NCBI RefSeq assembly: GCF_028890305.1
Contig: NZ_JARBXM010000001.1
Span: 746,501-810,500 of the forward strand
DNA from: Candidatus Methanosphaera massiliense
GTDB lineage: Archaea > Methanobacteriota > Methanobacteria > Methanobacteriales > Methanobacteriaceae
DNA: 64,000 bases
Direction: 5' to 3'
Shown: positions 48,726 to 57,878 of the stretch, piece after piece
Layout of the letters: each line of letters starts with the position of its first letter
Numbering within the stretch: the stretch's first letter is position 1
Notes under the pieces: generated by a model
What the model was told of the DNA's origin: nothing
Database searches by the model: none
What the model saw: the letters and a program-made list of their open reading frames with translations, nothing else
Position numbers and translations under genes: made by a program

Positions 48726-50093
48726 TTAATTATTTTCAAGAGCACTCATTGTTTTTATAACTTTATAATCTTCTTCTGGTTTTGCTTGTAGTTGTATTCC
48801 TACTGGTATATCATCTACTAATCCTGCTTTCATACTACCTGCAGGTATACCTGTAATGTTTGCTAGTACAGTTAGTACATCATATGCATACATGTCCATT
48901 GGGTCTAATTGGTCACCAATTTTATGAGGTAATTTTGGTACAGTTGGGCCTGCAATTATATCCACATTATCTAGTAGGTCATTGAAGTCATTACGTATGA
49001 GTGATCTTGCTTGTAATGCTTTTTTATAGTATTTACCACTGAATTCTTTTTGACTTATGTATGAACCAATCTGAATTCTACGGGATACTTCTGGTCCACA
49101 TACTTCTTCAATTCTTTCTCCATATTTACGTCCGTCATATTTTCTAGTTGCTGAGAAGAATTCCACATAGTTTATTAAGTAATATGTTGGAAGTCCAAGT
49201 GTTATGTCTTCAAATGTTAATTCTTTGATTTCTGCTCCTAGATTTGATAATGTGTCTATTGATTGGTTTATTTTGTTATTTATTTTATCATCGGTAACAT
49301 CCATGAATTCTTTTACAACACCCACTGTCATGTCGTCTAGGGATGTGTTACTTGCATATGGTAGGAATTCAGGGGTTTCTTTTTTCATTGTTGTTGGGTC
49401 GTATGGGTCATATCCTGTTATAACATCTAATATTAATGCAATTCCAGTAACGTCTTTTGCTAGTGGTCCTATTTGGTCGAGACTCATTGCAAGGTCAAGT
49501 AATCCTTGTCTAGATACCAGTCCATATGTTGGTTTAAATCCGATTACTCCACAGTGTGATGCAGGGTTTCTTATTGAACCACCAGTATCTGAACCTAATG
49601 CTATATCACACATTCCAGATGCTATTGCTGCTGCTGATCCTCCACTGGAACCTCCCGGTATATGTCCTGGTGCTGATGGGTTATCTGTAGGTCCATACAT
49701 TGATGTTTCTGTAGAACTTCCTGCTGCAAATTCGTCCATGTTTGTTAATCCAATGATTACTCCATCTTCTTCTTGTATCTTATTAATTACTGTTGCATTG
49801 TAACTTCCAATATAATCTTTTAGTGTTGGTGATGCTGCGGAAATTATATAATCTTCTACGTTTATATTACTTTTAATACCAATTACTAGTCCTGCTAATT
49901 TTCCTGTTTCTTCACCATTTTTTATTCTTTTATCAATATCTTCTGCAACTTTCTGTGCTCGTGGTAAGTCTGTTTCTACAAATGCATTGATATCATCATT
50001 TTTTTCTTCGATAACATTATACATCTGTTCTAGGTTCTCTGTTGCTGTTAGTTCTTGATTTTTTATTGAGTTGACTTTATCTATTATTTTCAT
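48726..50093 (-). CDS. gatA: Glutamyl-tRNA(Gln)/aspartyl-tRNA(Asn) amidotransferase subunit A
   Basis: This 455-residue amidase-signature protein has the catalytic Lys in GLVIGIKSNINVED (about residue 75) and the Ser pair in GGSSGGSAAAIASGMCDIALGSDTGGSIRNPASHCG (about 148-182). GatA hydrolyses glutamine and passes ammonia to GatB for correction of mischarged tRNA. Its partners GatB and GatC are not in this window, so the subunits are encoded apart. It has a GGTGAA ribosome-binding site before the ATG and is transcribed alone, divergent from mtaA over a 450-bp spacer. Confidence 0.95.
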   Translation of the reverse strand: MKIIDKVNSIKNQELTATENLEQMYNVIEEKNDDINAFVETDLPRAQKVAEDIDKRIKNGEETGKLAGLVIGIKSNINVEDYIISAASPTLKDYIGSYNATVINKIQEEDGVIIGLTNMDEFAAGSSTETSMYGPTDNPSAPGHIPGGSSGGSAAAIASGMCDIALGSDTGGSIRNPASHCGVIGFKPTYGLVSRQGLLDLAMSLDQIGPLAKDVTGIALILDVITGYDPYDPTTMKKETPEFLPYASNTSLDDMTVGVVKEFMDVTDDKINNKINQSIDTLSNLGAEIKELTFEDITLGLPTYYLINYVEFFSATRKYDGRKYGERIEEVCGPEVSRRIQIGSYISQKEFSGKYYKKALQARSLIRNDFNDLLDNVDIIAGPTVPKLPHKIGDQLDPMDMYAYDVLTVLANITGIPAGSMKAGLVDDIPVGIQLQAKPEEDYKVIKTMSALENN

Positions 50094-50543
50094 GTGTTCA
50101 CCTTTAGTAAATTAATGAAATGTTCTATCTTTATATGTTTAATATATCTAGTTGACTAAATTAATATAATTTAATATATTAATTTCATTTCTTTGTGTAT
50201 ATTTTTATTGAATAATTATATTCTTGTTAAATTATATGATAATGTTAATTGTACTGTACTGTATTATTGAGCTTTATTTTTTTAAAATAATTGGGTCAAG
50301 TTTATAAAGACTAAAAGTTATATATTATACTAATAACAAGATTGTGCTTGTGAAAAAATAATATGCAATTAATGTAAATAGTCTTATACTCACATATAAA
50401 CTATTTTTAACATTGATCTTTTTTAATGTATAACTAGTGCAAACTTGTTAATTAATTGAAACATTTAACAATAATAATGTTTAACATTAAAAAATAACTG
50501 AGTTTTAAACTCATATAATATATATATTATAAAAGGTGAACAC
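50094..50543. other. Divergent spacer gatA / mtaA
   Basis: This AT-rich spacer holds the promoters of gatA (leftward) and mtaA (rightward). Visible elements are TATA-like sequences near 50318-50330 and 50392-50399, and a perfect odd palindrome at 50499-50513 close to the mtaA start. The leader of mtaA lacks the ATGTGGGTATA element found before the mtaB genes. No coding sequence is seen. Confidence 0.55.
50499..50513 (+). promoter_or_regulatory. Palindrome TGAGTTT-T-AAACTCA before mtaA
   Basis: Two perfect 7-base arms around a single T, about 30 bases before the mtaA ATG. Between it and the ATG are an AT-rich run and the ribosome-binding site AAGGTGA. It may be an operator or a leader-RNA feature; function is inferred only from symmetry and position. 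Confidence 0.4.
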
Positions 50544-51557
50544 ATGGATCTTATAGAAAATTTAAAAGCAGCATTAAACGGTGAAGAAGTAGAAAAAGTA
50601 CCAGCAATAAGTGCAACTGCAGCAGCAGTTGAAGAAGCATTCCCAGCAGCAGGTGTAACATGGCCAGATGCACACAAAGATGCAGAACAAATGGCAAAAT
50701 TAGGTGTTTCATTACACGAGCAAGTTGGATTAGAATGTGCTAGAATACCTTTCGATTTAACAGCTGAAGCAGAAGCATTCGGTTGTGAAGTAGATTTAGG
50801 TGACATGGAAAACACTCCTACATTAAGATCAAACGCTCCAATAGATGACCCAGACGATTTAGAAGTACCTGATGATTTTGTAAACAATGGTAGATTACCT
50901 GTTATATTAAAATCAATTGAAATATTAAAAAATGAATACCCTGATGTACCTGTAGTAGTAGGTATGGCTGGTCCTTTCACATTAACCGGTCACTTATTAG
51001 GTGTAGAAGATTTAGTAAAAATGTTAAAAACAGACAGTTTCGTAGTAGAAGATGCAGTAGATGTTGCATTAGAAGCACAAATCGAATTAGTTGATGCTTT
51101 CAATGAAAGTGGAGTAGACGTAATTTGTGTAGCAGACCCAACATCTTCACCAGAATTATTAGACCCTAATGATTTCAGTGAATTTGCACAACCTGCATTA
51201 GAAGACTTATCTGCTGAAATGGAAATGGAAAGTATTCTCCACATTTGTGGTAACTCAAGACCTATTCTTGAAGACATGTTAGATTGTGGATTCAACGGAA
51301 TATCTGTAGAAGAAGCAGTAAACATGGAAGAAGCTCAAGAATTAAGAGCAGATATTGATGCAGATACTGTAATGGTTGGTAACATATCAACAAGTCAAAC
51401 ATTATTCAGTAAAACCCCTGCAGATGTAAAAGCTGAAGTAACACAAGCATTAGAAAGAGGTACAAACGTATTAGCACCAAGTTGTGGTATTGCACCTAAA
51501 TCACCTTTAGCTAACTTAAAAGCATTTGTAGAAGCAAGAGATGAATTTTATCAATAA
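50544..51557 (+). CDS. mtaA: Methylcobamide:CoM methyltransferase MtaA
   Basis: This 337-residue zinc enzyme of the uroporphyrinogen decarboxylase-like family transfers the methyl from methyl-Co(III)-MtaC to coenzyme M. The zinc ligands are His and Cys in HICGNSRPIL (about residues 233-235) and Cys in LAPSCGIAPKSPLANLKAF (about 313). N-terminal VPAISATAAAVEEAFPAAGVTWPDAHKD matches MtaA. It is transcribed alone from the same strand as the mtaBC operons, and has its own hairpin terminator. Very regular codon use and a good ribosome-binding site suggest high expression. Confidence 0.96.
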   Translation: MDLIENLKAALNGEEVEKVPAISATAAAVEEAFPAAGVTWPDAHKDAEQMAKLGVSLHEQVGLECARIPFDLTAEAEAFGCEVDLGDMENTPTLRSNAPIDDPDDLEVPDDFVNNGRLPVILKSIEILKNEYPDVPVVVGMAGPFTLTGHLLGVEDLVKMLKTDSFVVEDAVDVALEAQIELVDAFNESGVDVICVADPTSSPELLDPNDFSEFAQPALEDLSAEMEMESILHICGNSRPILEDMLDCGFNGISVEEAVNMEEAQELRADIDADTVMVGNISTSQTLFSKTPADVKAEVTQALERGTNVLAPSCGIAPKSPLANLKAFVEARDEFYQ

Positions 51558-51590
51558 GTAGTTTAACTACTTATCATCTTTTTTTTTTAA
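51556..51590 (+). terminator. Intrinsic-like terminator of mtaA
   Basis: AAGTAGTT (51556-51563) and AACTACTT (51565-51572) form a near-perfect symmetric stem overlapping the TAA stop, followed by ATCATC and a run of at least eight T. Confidence 0.75.
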
Positions 51591-51865
51591 ATTTAATCTT
51601 TTTTTATTAGCAGTATTTTTTTTTTTTAATTTGTAATCAATTATTCTAATCTTATTATTTATTATCAAAAAGAATTTATCGTTTTCATCTATATTATTTT
51701 AATTATAGAATATTTTAAATTATATTAAAAGTTACTTCTTTAAAATTAATTTATTGAATTACTTCTTTGATTATTTCTCTAAGTAAGGTAAAAATAGAAA
51801 ATATTAATAAAACGATATATATGTGATTAATAAATTTTTAATAAAAAAAATAGGGTAGGATTCAA
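51591..51865. other. AT-rich spacer after mtaA
   Basis: The stretch from the mtaA stop to the end of the antiparallel unknown gene is about 308 bp. Beyond the hairpin terminator it contains only T-runs on the plus strand that could stop mtaA transcription, and A-rich sequence next to the convergent gene end. No gene is seen. Confidence 0.5.
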
Positions 51866-52474
51866 TTACTCATCATCTTTTTTGACATTAAATCCTACAA
51901 GAATTGATGCTAGTTTTGGATCATCTTCGAAGTTGAAATAATTTTTAAGATATACATCTGCTAGAGGATCAGGACTACTAGAAACTACATCGCAAGTATC
52001 TTCAAGTTCTTCCACTTCAATAAATTGCACTGGTGGTAAAACGAATGCTTGTTTAGTAGGGTTTTTTTCAAGATTCTCTTGTTTTAAATCGTTTTCAATA
52101 TCTTTCTGATCTTTAAGTAGTACAAAGTCTGGGTTAATCATGTTTGCTGATTTATCATTTTTATACTTCTCTCTCTGTTCTTTACTAACAATTTCTTCTC
52201 CGAGTATGTGTCCTTTGTTATCTACTAATTGTACTGTTGCTGTTGGAGGTGGTCTGAATGATGCATTTTTGATTATTGCTACTGTATAATCTCTATTAAG
52301 ACATTCATTAACTCCCATGTTAATTACAGGTATTAATTCTCCTGCTTTATCCATTTCTATTTTTAGAATATTTTTTCGTACATCATCGTTTAAGACACCT
52401 ACATTTAATACGCCTCTTAGTGGGTTGATAGTGTCAATTACTTCTTGAAGTACTTCTTCTGGTTCTTTAGTCAT
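51866..52474 (-). CDS. Unknown protein, paralogous family member C, inside the methanol island
   Basis: This 202-residue protein shares blocks with the two proteins encoded at 34358-35414: GVLNVGVLNDDVRKNILKIE, ELIPVINMGVNECLNRDYTVAIIKNAS and, near the C-terminus, DVYLKNYFNFEDDPKLASILVGFN. It has an extra acidic middle part (about 115-165) not seen in the other two. No motif of known function, no signal and no membrane segment. It lies antiparallel between mtaA and mtaB1, so it is not in either operon, but the location suggests a possible link to methanol metabolism or its control. Function unknown. Confidence 0.8.
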   Translation of the reverse strand: MTKEPEEVLQEVIDTINPLRGVLNVGVLNDDVRKNILKIEMDKAGELIPVINMGVNECLNRDYTVAIIKNASFRPPPTATVQLVDNKGHILGEEIVSKEQREKYKNDKSANMINPDFVLLKDQKDIENDLKQENLEKNPTKQAFVLPPVQFIEVEELEDTCDVVSSSPDPLADVYLKNYFNFEDDPKLASILVGFNVKKDDE

Positions 52475-52863
52475 CTAATCATCTCAAAGTATTTTTTACT
52501 TTTTATAATTTAATATATCTTTTTTATATTTATAAATATTATCAACGTTATCCAAATGGTGCATTAGTTCTATTGATTTAAAAAAAAGTATTACATGATG
52601 TGTAATATTTTCTATAAAATACCTGTATTAAAATAATACTAATTTATATTATTTGAAAGAATTAGCCTAATTAAAAAACTAGTATAACGTTATTTTTCTA
52701 AATGATTAAATATATACTATATTTATCCCTAAAAAGAGTTATTTACGTTAATTATAATTAAAATATTCATATATTTTGCTTTATAATATTTTAAAAATAA
52801 TTAATAAAATCATAAAATTAAATATTACTTTACTAAATTTCAAGTATTTAGTAATAAAATAGG

Positions 52864-52880
52864 GGTATATATTATATACC
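52864..52880 (+). promoter_or_regulatory. Palindromic TATA-like element of mtaB1
   Basis: GGTATATA-T-TATATACC is a perfect palindrome with 8-base arms. It lies 23-39 bp before the shared ATGTGGGTATA element, the distance expected of a TATA box if transcription starts near that element. It could be the TATA box itself and an operator at once. The mtaB2 and mtaB3 upstream regions have no equal palindrome. Confidence 0.45.
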
Positions 52881-52902
52881 TAAAAGGGCTATAGTAATAA
52901 CT

Positions 52903-52913
52903 ATGTGGGTATA
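52903..52913 (+). promoter_or_regulatory. Shared mta leader element, copy 1 (ATGTGGGTATA)
   Basis: The element lies 43 bp before the mtaB1 start and here reads ATG TGG GTA TAA, i.e. Met-Trp-Val-stop. The same 14 bases (ATGTGGGTATAAGA) occur before mtaB3. It is the only strongly conserved block upstream of the ribosome-binding site GGTGAAAT. Confidence 0.6.
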
Positions 52914-52945
52914 AGATTAACAACAATTTTAAGTGGTGAAATTAT

Positions 52946-54331
52946 ATGTCAAGAAAATATTTTACAAAAATGGAAAACGAATCAGCAGATGAAATGGTAT
53001 TCGGACAAACTAAACACCCAGTTAAAATGGGATTAGACCAAGTTATGGGTGGAGGAGAAGTAGTTCCTAACATTAAAGTAGCACCAGCTGAAGGATCAGA
53101 AACAAGTATTGATGGATTAGTAGCAACATGTAAAAATATTGCATTTGCAGCTTGTGACCGTGCAGCAGCTATCGGATTACCAGCAATTCAGATAGAACAG
53201 GAACACGTACAACAACAATCCATTAGTAAAGAAGCATCAGCAAAAACAACAGCTGTACAATGGGAACAATTAGAACAACTACACGACAAATACGGTACAA
53301 AAGTATCATTAATGTCAACAGTTGCAGATATGAGAGAAGAAGAAAACGGATTAAGAGGATCTGACTTAGACGTAGCAATGGATGAATCATTCGAAGCATG
53401 TGCAGAAAACGGAGCATCCATGTTATGTGTAGAAACCATAGGTGGTAAAGTAGTATCAGACTACGGTATATCAAGAGGAGATGCAAGAGCTATACTATAC
53501 GGTATAGGAGTACTTGGTTCCATAGATATGGAATACATGTGGACAAAAATAGTAGACATAGCAAAAAGAAACAACATCACCCCTGGTGGAGATACAGACT
53601 GTGCACAAGCAAACACTGCAATGTTCCTTGCAGGTGGATTAACCAGTAAAAACGTATCACACACAATTGCAGCAGTAGCAAGAGCAATTGCAGGAGCAAG
53701 AAGTTTAGTAGCAGTTGAATGTGGTGCAACAGGACCTACAAAAGACTGTGGATATGAAAACCCAATCGTAAAATCAATCGCATCTGTACCAATTTGTGCA
53801 GAAGGTAAAAACGCAACCTGTGCTCACTCAGACTTAATGGGTAACTTAACAGCAGCAGTATGTGATGTATGGAGTAACGAATCTGTATATAACAGAGAAG
53901 AAATGGGTGGACCAACTCCTGGTGTATGGTTACAATCCTTAGGTTACGAATGTGCATTAATGAACACCGCAACCCAAATAGGAACAGCAAAAGAACTAAG
54001 AGACACATACGTATTAGCAGATAAATACCGAGACCCTCAAGGTGTAATTCTTGCTTACGATAACGCATACAAAATCGGTGAAGCAATTACAGCAGAAGGA
54101 GAAAACATTTATCTCAGAGCACGTGCAGCAGCAATCAAAGCAATGGAATTAATTAATGAAGCAGTAGATCAAAAACGTATCTTATTAACAAGATTCGAAA
54201 GAGATACACTTGACTCTACAATGAAAACATACGAACAATTACCAGATGACACTGATAAATTCGTAAAAACATGTATCAAAAGATACGGAAGAAAAGTAAA
54301 AGAACACGACCCATCACAATACGAATTATAA
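52946..54331 (+). CDS. mtaB1: Methanol:corrinoid methyltransferase MtaB, copy 1
   Basis: This 461-residue TIM-barrel zinc enzyme takes the methyl group of methanol and gives it to Co(I) corrinoid bound to MtaC. The zinc ligands of the Methanosarcina enzyme (Glu164, Cys220, Cys269) correspond to Glu163 (LCVETIGG), Cys219 (GGDTDCAQANTAM) and Cys268 (PTKDCGYENP), all present. The gene heads an operon with mtaC1, 63 bp after its stop. The leader has the shared ATGTGGGTATA element and GGTGAAAT ribosome-binding site. Numbering of the copies is mine. Confidence 0.98.
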   Translation: MSRKYFTKMENESADEMVFGQTKHPVKMGLDQVMGGGEVVPNIKVAPAEGSETSIDGLVATCKNIAFAACDRAAAIGLPAIQIEQEHVQQQSISKEASAKTTAVQWEQLEQLHDKYGTKVSLMSTVADMREEENGLRGSDLDVAMDESFEACAENGASMLCVETIGGKVVSDYGISRGDARAILYGIGVLGSIDMEYMWTKIVDIAKRNNITPGGDTDCAQANTAMFLAGGLTSKNVSHTIAAVARAIAGARSLVAVECGATGPTKDCGYENPIVKSIASVPICAEGKNATCAHSDLMGNLTAAVCDVWSNESVYNREEMGGPTPGVWLQSLGYECALMNTATQIGTAKELRDTYVLADKYRDPQGVILAYDNAYKIGEAITAEGENIYLRARAAAIKAMELINEAVDQKRILLTRFERDTLDSTMKTYEQLPDDTDKFVKTCIKRYGRKVKEHDPSQYEL

Positions 54332-54394
54332 GTGTTGGTTTAGTGTAATAAAAGGATATTATTAGGAATTAATTATAACAGGATGTGTGTACAA

Positions 54395-55225
54395 ATGGCA
54401 AGCCCTTTAGAAAAATATTATGATAAATTTGACGATTACGAAAAAATCGCAATCAGATACAACGTAAAAATAGAAGGTCCAGCTCTCAAACCTGAAGACG
54501 ACCCAGAAGTAGTTGAAATATTACCAAAAGATGGAATAAAAAGAACATTAGCTTTAGATGTATTATACGGTGACAAAGATAAATGTGACGCAGACACAGA
54601 AAAAGCTCTAGAATCTGGTGAAGAACCAATAGATCTTATTAACAATTCTTTAATGAAAGGTATGGACAGTGTAAGTGCATTATATACTAAAGGTGAATAC
54701 TTCTTACCTGATTTAATGCTTGCTGGTGACGCAATGATGTCTGGAGTAGACATTTGTGAGAAAAAACTAGGACACAAAGCAGATACCAAAGCAACAGTAT
54801 GTTGTTGTGCAGTAGAAGGAGACCCTCACGACATTGGTAAAAACCTAATTGTTATGTTCTTAAACGCAAATGGTTACAACGCAGTAGACCTTGGTCGTGA
54901 CGTACCTAATGCAGATGTTGTAAAAGCAGCAGAAGAAAACAAACCTGTACTAATAACAGCAACAGCTTTAATGACAACAACCATGACAGCATTTGGTAAA
55001 ATTGTAGCATTAATGCAAGAAGCAGGAATTGACACACCTATCGGATGTGGTGGAGGAGCAGTACGTCGTGACTTCGTAGAAGAAAGTCCACAAACATTCT
55101 ATGGTGTAGAAGCATACCACGTACCAAAAATTGCAGATGCAATTGTAGATGATGGTAAAACATGGGAAGACATCAGAAAAGAATATGATGACATCGTAGG
55201 AGAATACGTAGCAGCATACGCCTAA
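54395..55225 (+). CDS. mtaC1: Methanol corrinoid protein MtaC, copy 1
   Basis: This 276-residue corrinoid protein carries the methyl group between MtaB and MtaA. It has an N-terminal helical cap domain (about residues 50-130, PIDLINNSLMKGMDSVSALYTKGEYFLPDLMLAGDAMMSG) and a Rossmann-like B12-binding domain with the cobalt ligand His145 in EGDPHDIGKN (D-x-H-x-x-G) and the GCGGGAVRRDF loop. Three consecutive cysteines (136-138) lie just before this motif. The ATG at 54395 is preferred to that at 54383 because the product MASPLEKYYDKF aligns with MtaC3. Second gene of the mtaB1C1 operon. Confidence 0.97.
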   Translation: MASPLEKYYDKFDDYEKIAIRYNVKIEGPALKPEDDPEVVEILPKDGIKRTLALDVLYGDKDKCDADTEKALESGEEPIDLINNSLMKGMDSVSALYTKGEYFLPDLMLAGDAMMSGVDICEKKLGHKADTKATVCCCAVEGDPHDIGKNLIVMFLNANGYNAVDLGRDVPNADVVKAAEENKPVLITATALMTTTMTAFGKIVALMQEAGIDTPIGCGGGAVRRDFVEESPQTFYGVEAYHVPKIADAIVDDGKTWEDIRKEYDDIVGEYVAAYA

Positions 55226-55622
55226 GTATGAAGCTATTCTTTCCTTTTTTCTTTTTTTATATTGCTTATTTTTGATTATATTATTTTTTAATTTTGAATT
55301 TATAATGCTAAAAAAGTATTACCTATTATGAATAATTATGTTTTTAGTTAATACATGGAGTATTACTTTTTATCAACAGAGTTTATATTTATTGACTTAT
55401 TCTCATTATTTTAAAATTGTCTTAAACATGTTTTTATTCTTTCTTAGTTCTATTTATTTGTTTATATTCAGTTTAATGATTTTTTTATAAAGTAATATAT
55501 TTATATAAAATTAATCATAAGTATTATGTAGAAGTATTAAATTATTACTTATCTTTTTTCAATTAATTAATACTTTTTTATTATATTATGTGGGTATATT
55601 AAAATTTTTAATTGGTGAAATA
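55226..55622. other. Spacer mtaC1 / mtaB2
   Basis: This 397-bp AT-rich spacer contains T-runs right after mtaC1 that may end its transcript, TATA-like sequence (AATATATTTATATAAAA near 55494-55510) and the shared mta element at 55588. So mtaB2C2 probably has its own promoter. No gene is seen. Confidence 0.55.
55588..55598 (+). promoter_or_regulatory. Shared mta leader element, copy 2 (ATGTGGGTATA)
   Basis: The element lies 35 bp before the mtaB2 start. It is followed by TTAA, so the frame here is ATG TGG GTA TAT TAA, Met-Trp-Val-Tyr-stop. The 11 bases are identical with copies 1 and 3. Confidence 0.6.
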
Positions 55623-57014
55623 ATGACAGTGAAACGTTTTACAAAAATGGAAAATGAATCTGCTGATGACTTAATATTTGGAAAAGCAGCACATCCTGTA
55701 GAATATGGGATTGGTGTTAAATTAGGTGTAGGAGAAGTAGTTCCTAACATTAAAGTAGCACCAGCTGAAGGATCAGAGTCAACTGTAGATGGAATGGTAG
55801 CAACATGTAAAAATATTGCATTTGCAGCTTGTGACCGTGCAGCAGCTATTGGATTACCAACAGTTCAAATAGAACAAGAACATGTAGCTCAACAGACAAA
55901 GAGTCGTGAAATATCTGAAAAAACAACTGCTGTACAGATGGAACAGCTTGAGGAAATGCATGATAAATATGGAACTAATGTCTCATTAATGTCTACCATA
56001 GCAGATATTCGTGAGGAAGATATGGGTGGACTCAGAGGATCTGACTTTGATGTAATGATGGATGAATCCTTTGAAGCATGTGCGGAAAATGGTGCATCAA
56101 TTCTATGTATAGAAACCATTGGTGGTAAAGTAGTATCAGATTATGGTATATCAAGAGGAGATATCCGTGCAATATTATATGGAATAGGTGTACTTGGTTC
56201 TATTGACATGGCATATATGTGGCCAAAAATTGTGAAAGTAGCTAGTAAACAAAGCCATTGTGTACCTGGTGGAGACACAGACTGTGCACAGGCAAACACT
56301 GCAATGTTCCTTGCTGGTGGATTAACCAGTAAAAACGTATCACATACATTAGCTGCAGTAGCAAGAGCAATTGCAGGAGCAAGAAGTCTAGTAGCAGTTG
56401 AATGTGGTGCAACTGGACCAACTAAGGATTGTGGGTATGAAAATCCTATAGTAAAAGCTATTAGTGGTGTTCCAGTATGTGCAGAAGGTAAAAATGCTAC
56501 ATGTGCTCACTCAGATTTAATGGGTAACTTAACCTGTGGTGTGGTTGATTGTTGGAGTAATGAATCTGTATATAACAGAGAAGAAATGGGCGGACCAACT
56601 CCTGGTGTATGGTTACAGTCATTAGGTTTTGAATGTGCTTTAATGAACACCGCAACCCAAATAGGTACTGCAAAAGCACTAAGAGATACATATGTATTAG
56701 CAGACAAATATAGAGATCCACAAGGTATAGTTTTAGCATATGATAATGCATATAAGATAGGTGAAGCTATAGTGGCTGAAGGAGAAGATATATATCTTAG
56801 ATCTCGTGCAGCAGCACTTAAGGGTATTGATTTAATAAATGAAGCAGTTGATCAAAATCGTATCTTATTAACTAGATTCGAAAGAGATACTTTAGATTCA
56901 GCACAGAAAACTATTGAACAATTACCAGAAGATAAAGACAAATTCATAAAAACATGCATTAAACGTTATGGTAGAAAGGTTAAAGAACATGACCCTTCAC
57001 AATACGAATTATAA
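55623..57014 (+). CDS. mtaB2: Methanol:corrinoid methyltransferase MtaB, copy 2
   Basis: This 463-residue paralogue of MtaB1 keeps the three zinc ligands in LCIETIGG, GGDTDCAQANTAM and PTKDCGYENP. The ATG at 55623 follows TTGGTGAAATA, the same ribosome-binding context as copies 1 and 3; an upstream ATG-like frame to 55590 would run through the leader element and is rejected. Its codon usage is looser (more T-ending codons such as GAT, AAT, CGT) than that of mtaB1 and mtaB3, suggesting lower or different expression. It heads an operon with mtaC2. Confidence 0.97.
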   Translation: MTVKRFTKMENESADDLIFGKAAHPVEYGIGVKLGVGEVVPNIKVAPAEGSESTVDGMVATCKNIAFAACDRAAAIGLPTVQIEQEHVAQQTKSREISEKTTAVQMEQLEEMHDKYGTNVSLMSTIADIREEDMGGLRGSDFDVMMDESFEACAENGASILCIETIGGKVVSDYGISRGDIRAILYGIGVLGSIDMAYMWPKIVKVASKQSHCVPGGDTDCAQANTAMFLAGGLTSKNVSHTLAAVARAIAGARSLVAVECGATGPTKDCGYENPIVKAISGVPVCAEGKNATCAHSDLMGNLTCGVVDCWSNESVYNREEMGGPTPGVWLQSLGFECALMNTATQIGTAKALRDTYVLADKYRDPQGIVLAYDNAYKIGEAIVAEGEDIYLRSRAAALKGIDLINEAVDQNRILLTRFERDTLDSAQKTIEQLPEDKDKFIKTCIKRYGRKVKEHDPSQYEL

Positions 57015-57044
57015 TCAAATAGAATTATTAAGGAGATGTCTAGG

Positions 57045-57878
57045 ATGGTAGATAGATTAATTGAATATATGAATAAGTTAGATGATTACGAAAAAATCGC
57101 AATCAGATATAATGTAAAAATTGAAGGTCCTGCTCTTAAGCCTGAGGATGACCCAGAGGTAATTGAAATTTTACCTAAGGAAGAAGGTACACAGAGAACA
57201 TTAGCTCTAGATGTATTGTATGGTGATAAAGATAAATGTGATGCAGACACAGAAAAAGCTCTGGAAGATGGTGCAGATCCAATAGATCTTATTAACAATG
57301 CTTTAATGAAAGGTATGGATGGTGTAAGTGCATTATATACTAAAGGTGAATTCTTCTTACCTGATTTAATGCTTGCTGGTGACGCAATGATGTCTGGTGT
57401 AGCAATCTGTGAGAAAAAACTAGGACACAAAGCAGATTCTAAAGCAACAGTATGTTGTTGTGCAGTAGAAGGAGACCCTCACGACATTGGTAAAAACTTA
57501 ATTGTTATGTTCTTAAACGCAAATGGTTACAATGCCGTAGACCTTGGTCGTGACGTACCTACACCTGATGTTGTAAAAGCAGCAGAAGAAAACAAACCTG
57601 TACTAATAACTGCAACAGCTTTAATGACAACAACCATGACAGCATTTGGTAAAATTGTAGCTGCATTACAAGAAGCAGGAATTGACACACCTATAGGTTG
57701 TGGTGGAGGAGCTGTACGTCGTGACTTTGTAGAAGAAAGTCCACAAACGTTCTATGGTGTAGAAGCATACCACGTACCAAAGATTGCAGATGCAATTGTA
57801 GACGATGGTAAAACATGGGAAGATATCAGAAATGAATATGCTGATATTGTAGGAGAATATGTGGCAGCATATTCCTAA
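57045..57878 (+). CDS. mtaC2: Methanol corrinoid protein MtaC, copy 2
   Basis: This 277-residue protein is very close to MtaC1, also at DNA level through the cobalt-binding region. The corrinoid His is in EGDPHDIGKN and the triple Cys before it is kept. The N-terminus differs (MVDRLIEYMNKLDDYEKIAIRYN). The ATG at 57045 is chosen because AGGAG (57031-57035) is 9 bases before it, while the ATG at 57036 directly abuts the site. Second gene of the mtaB2C2 operon. Confidence 0.96.
   Translation: MVDRLIEYMNKLDDYEKIAIRYNVKIEGPALKPEDDPEVIEILPKEEGTQRTLALDVLYGDKDKCDADTEKALEDGADPIDLINNALMKGMDGVSALYTKGEFFLPDLMLAGDAMMSGVAICEKKLGHKADSKATVCCCAVEGDPHDIGKNLIVMFLNANGYNAVDLGRDVPTPDVVKAAEENKPVLITATALMTTTMTAFGKIVAALQEAGIDTPIGCGGGAVRRDFVEESPQTFYGVEAYHVPKIADAIVDDGKTWEDIRNEYADIVGEYVAAYS

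Larger units (their letters stand above)
52475..52945. other. Spacer before mtaB1
   Basis: This 471-bp AT-rich spacer divides the divergent member C gene and mtaB1. Its right end carries a 17-bp palindrome (52864-52880) and the shared mta element (52903-52913). No coding sequence other than the three-codon frame in that element is seen. Confidence 0.55.
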
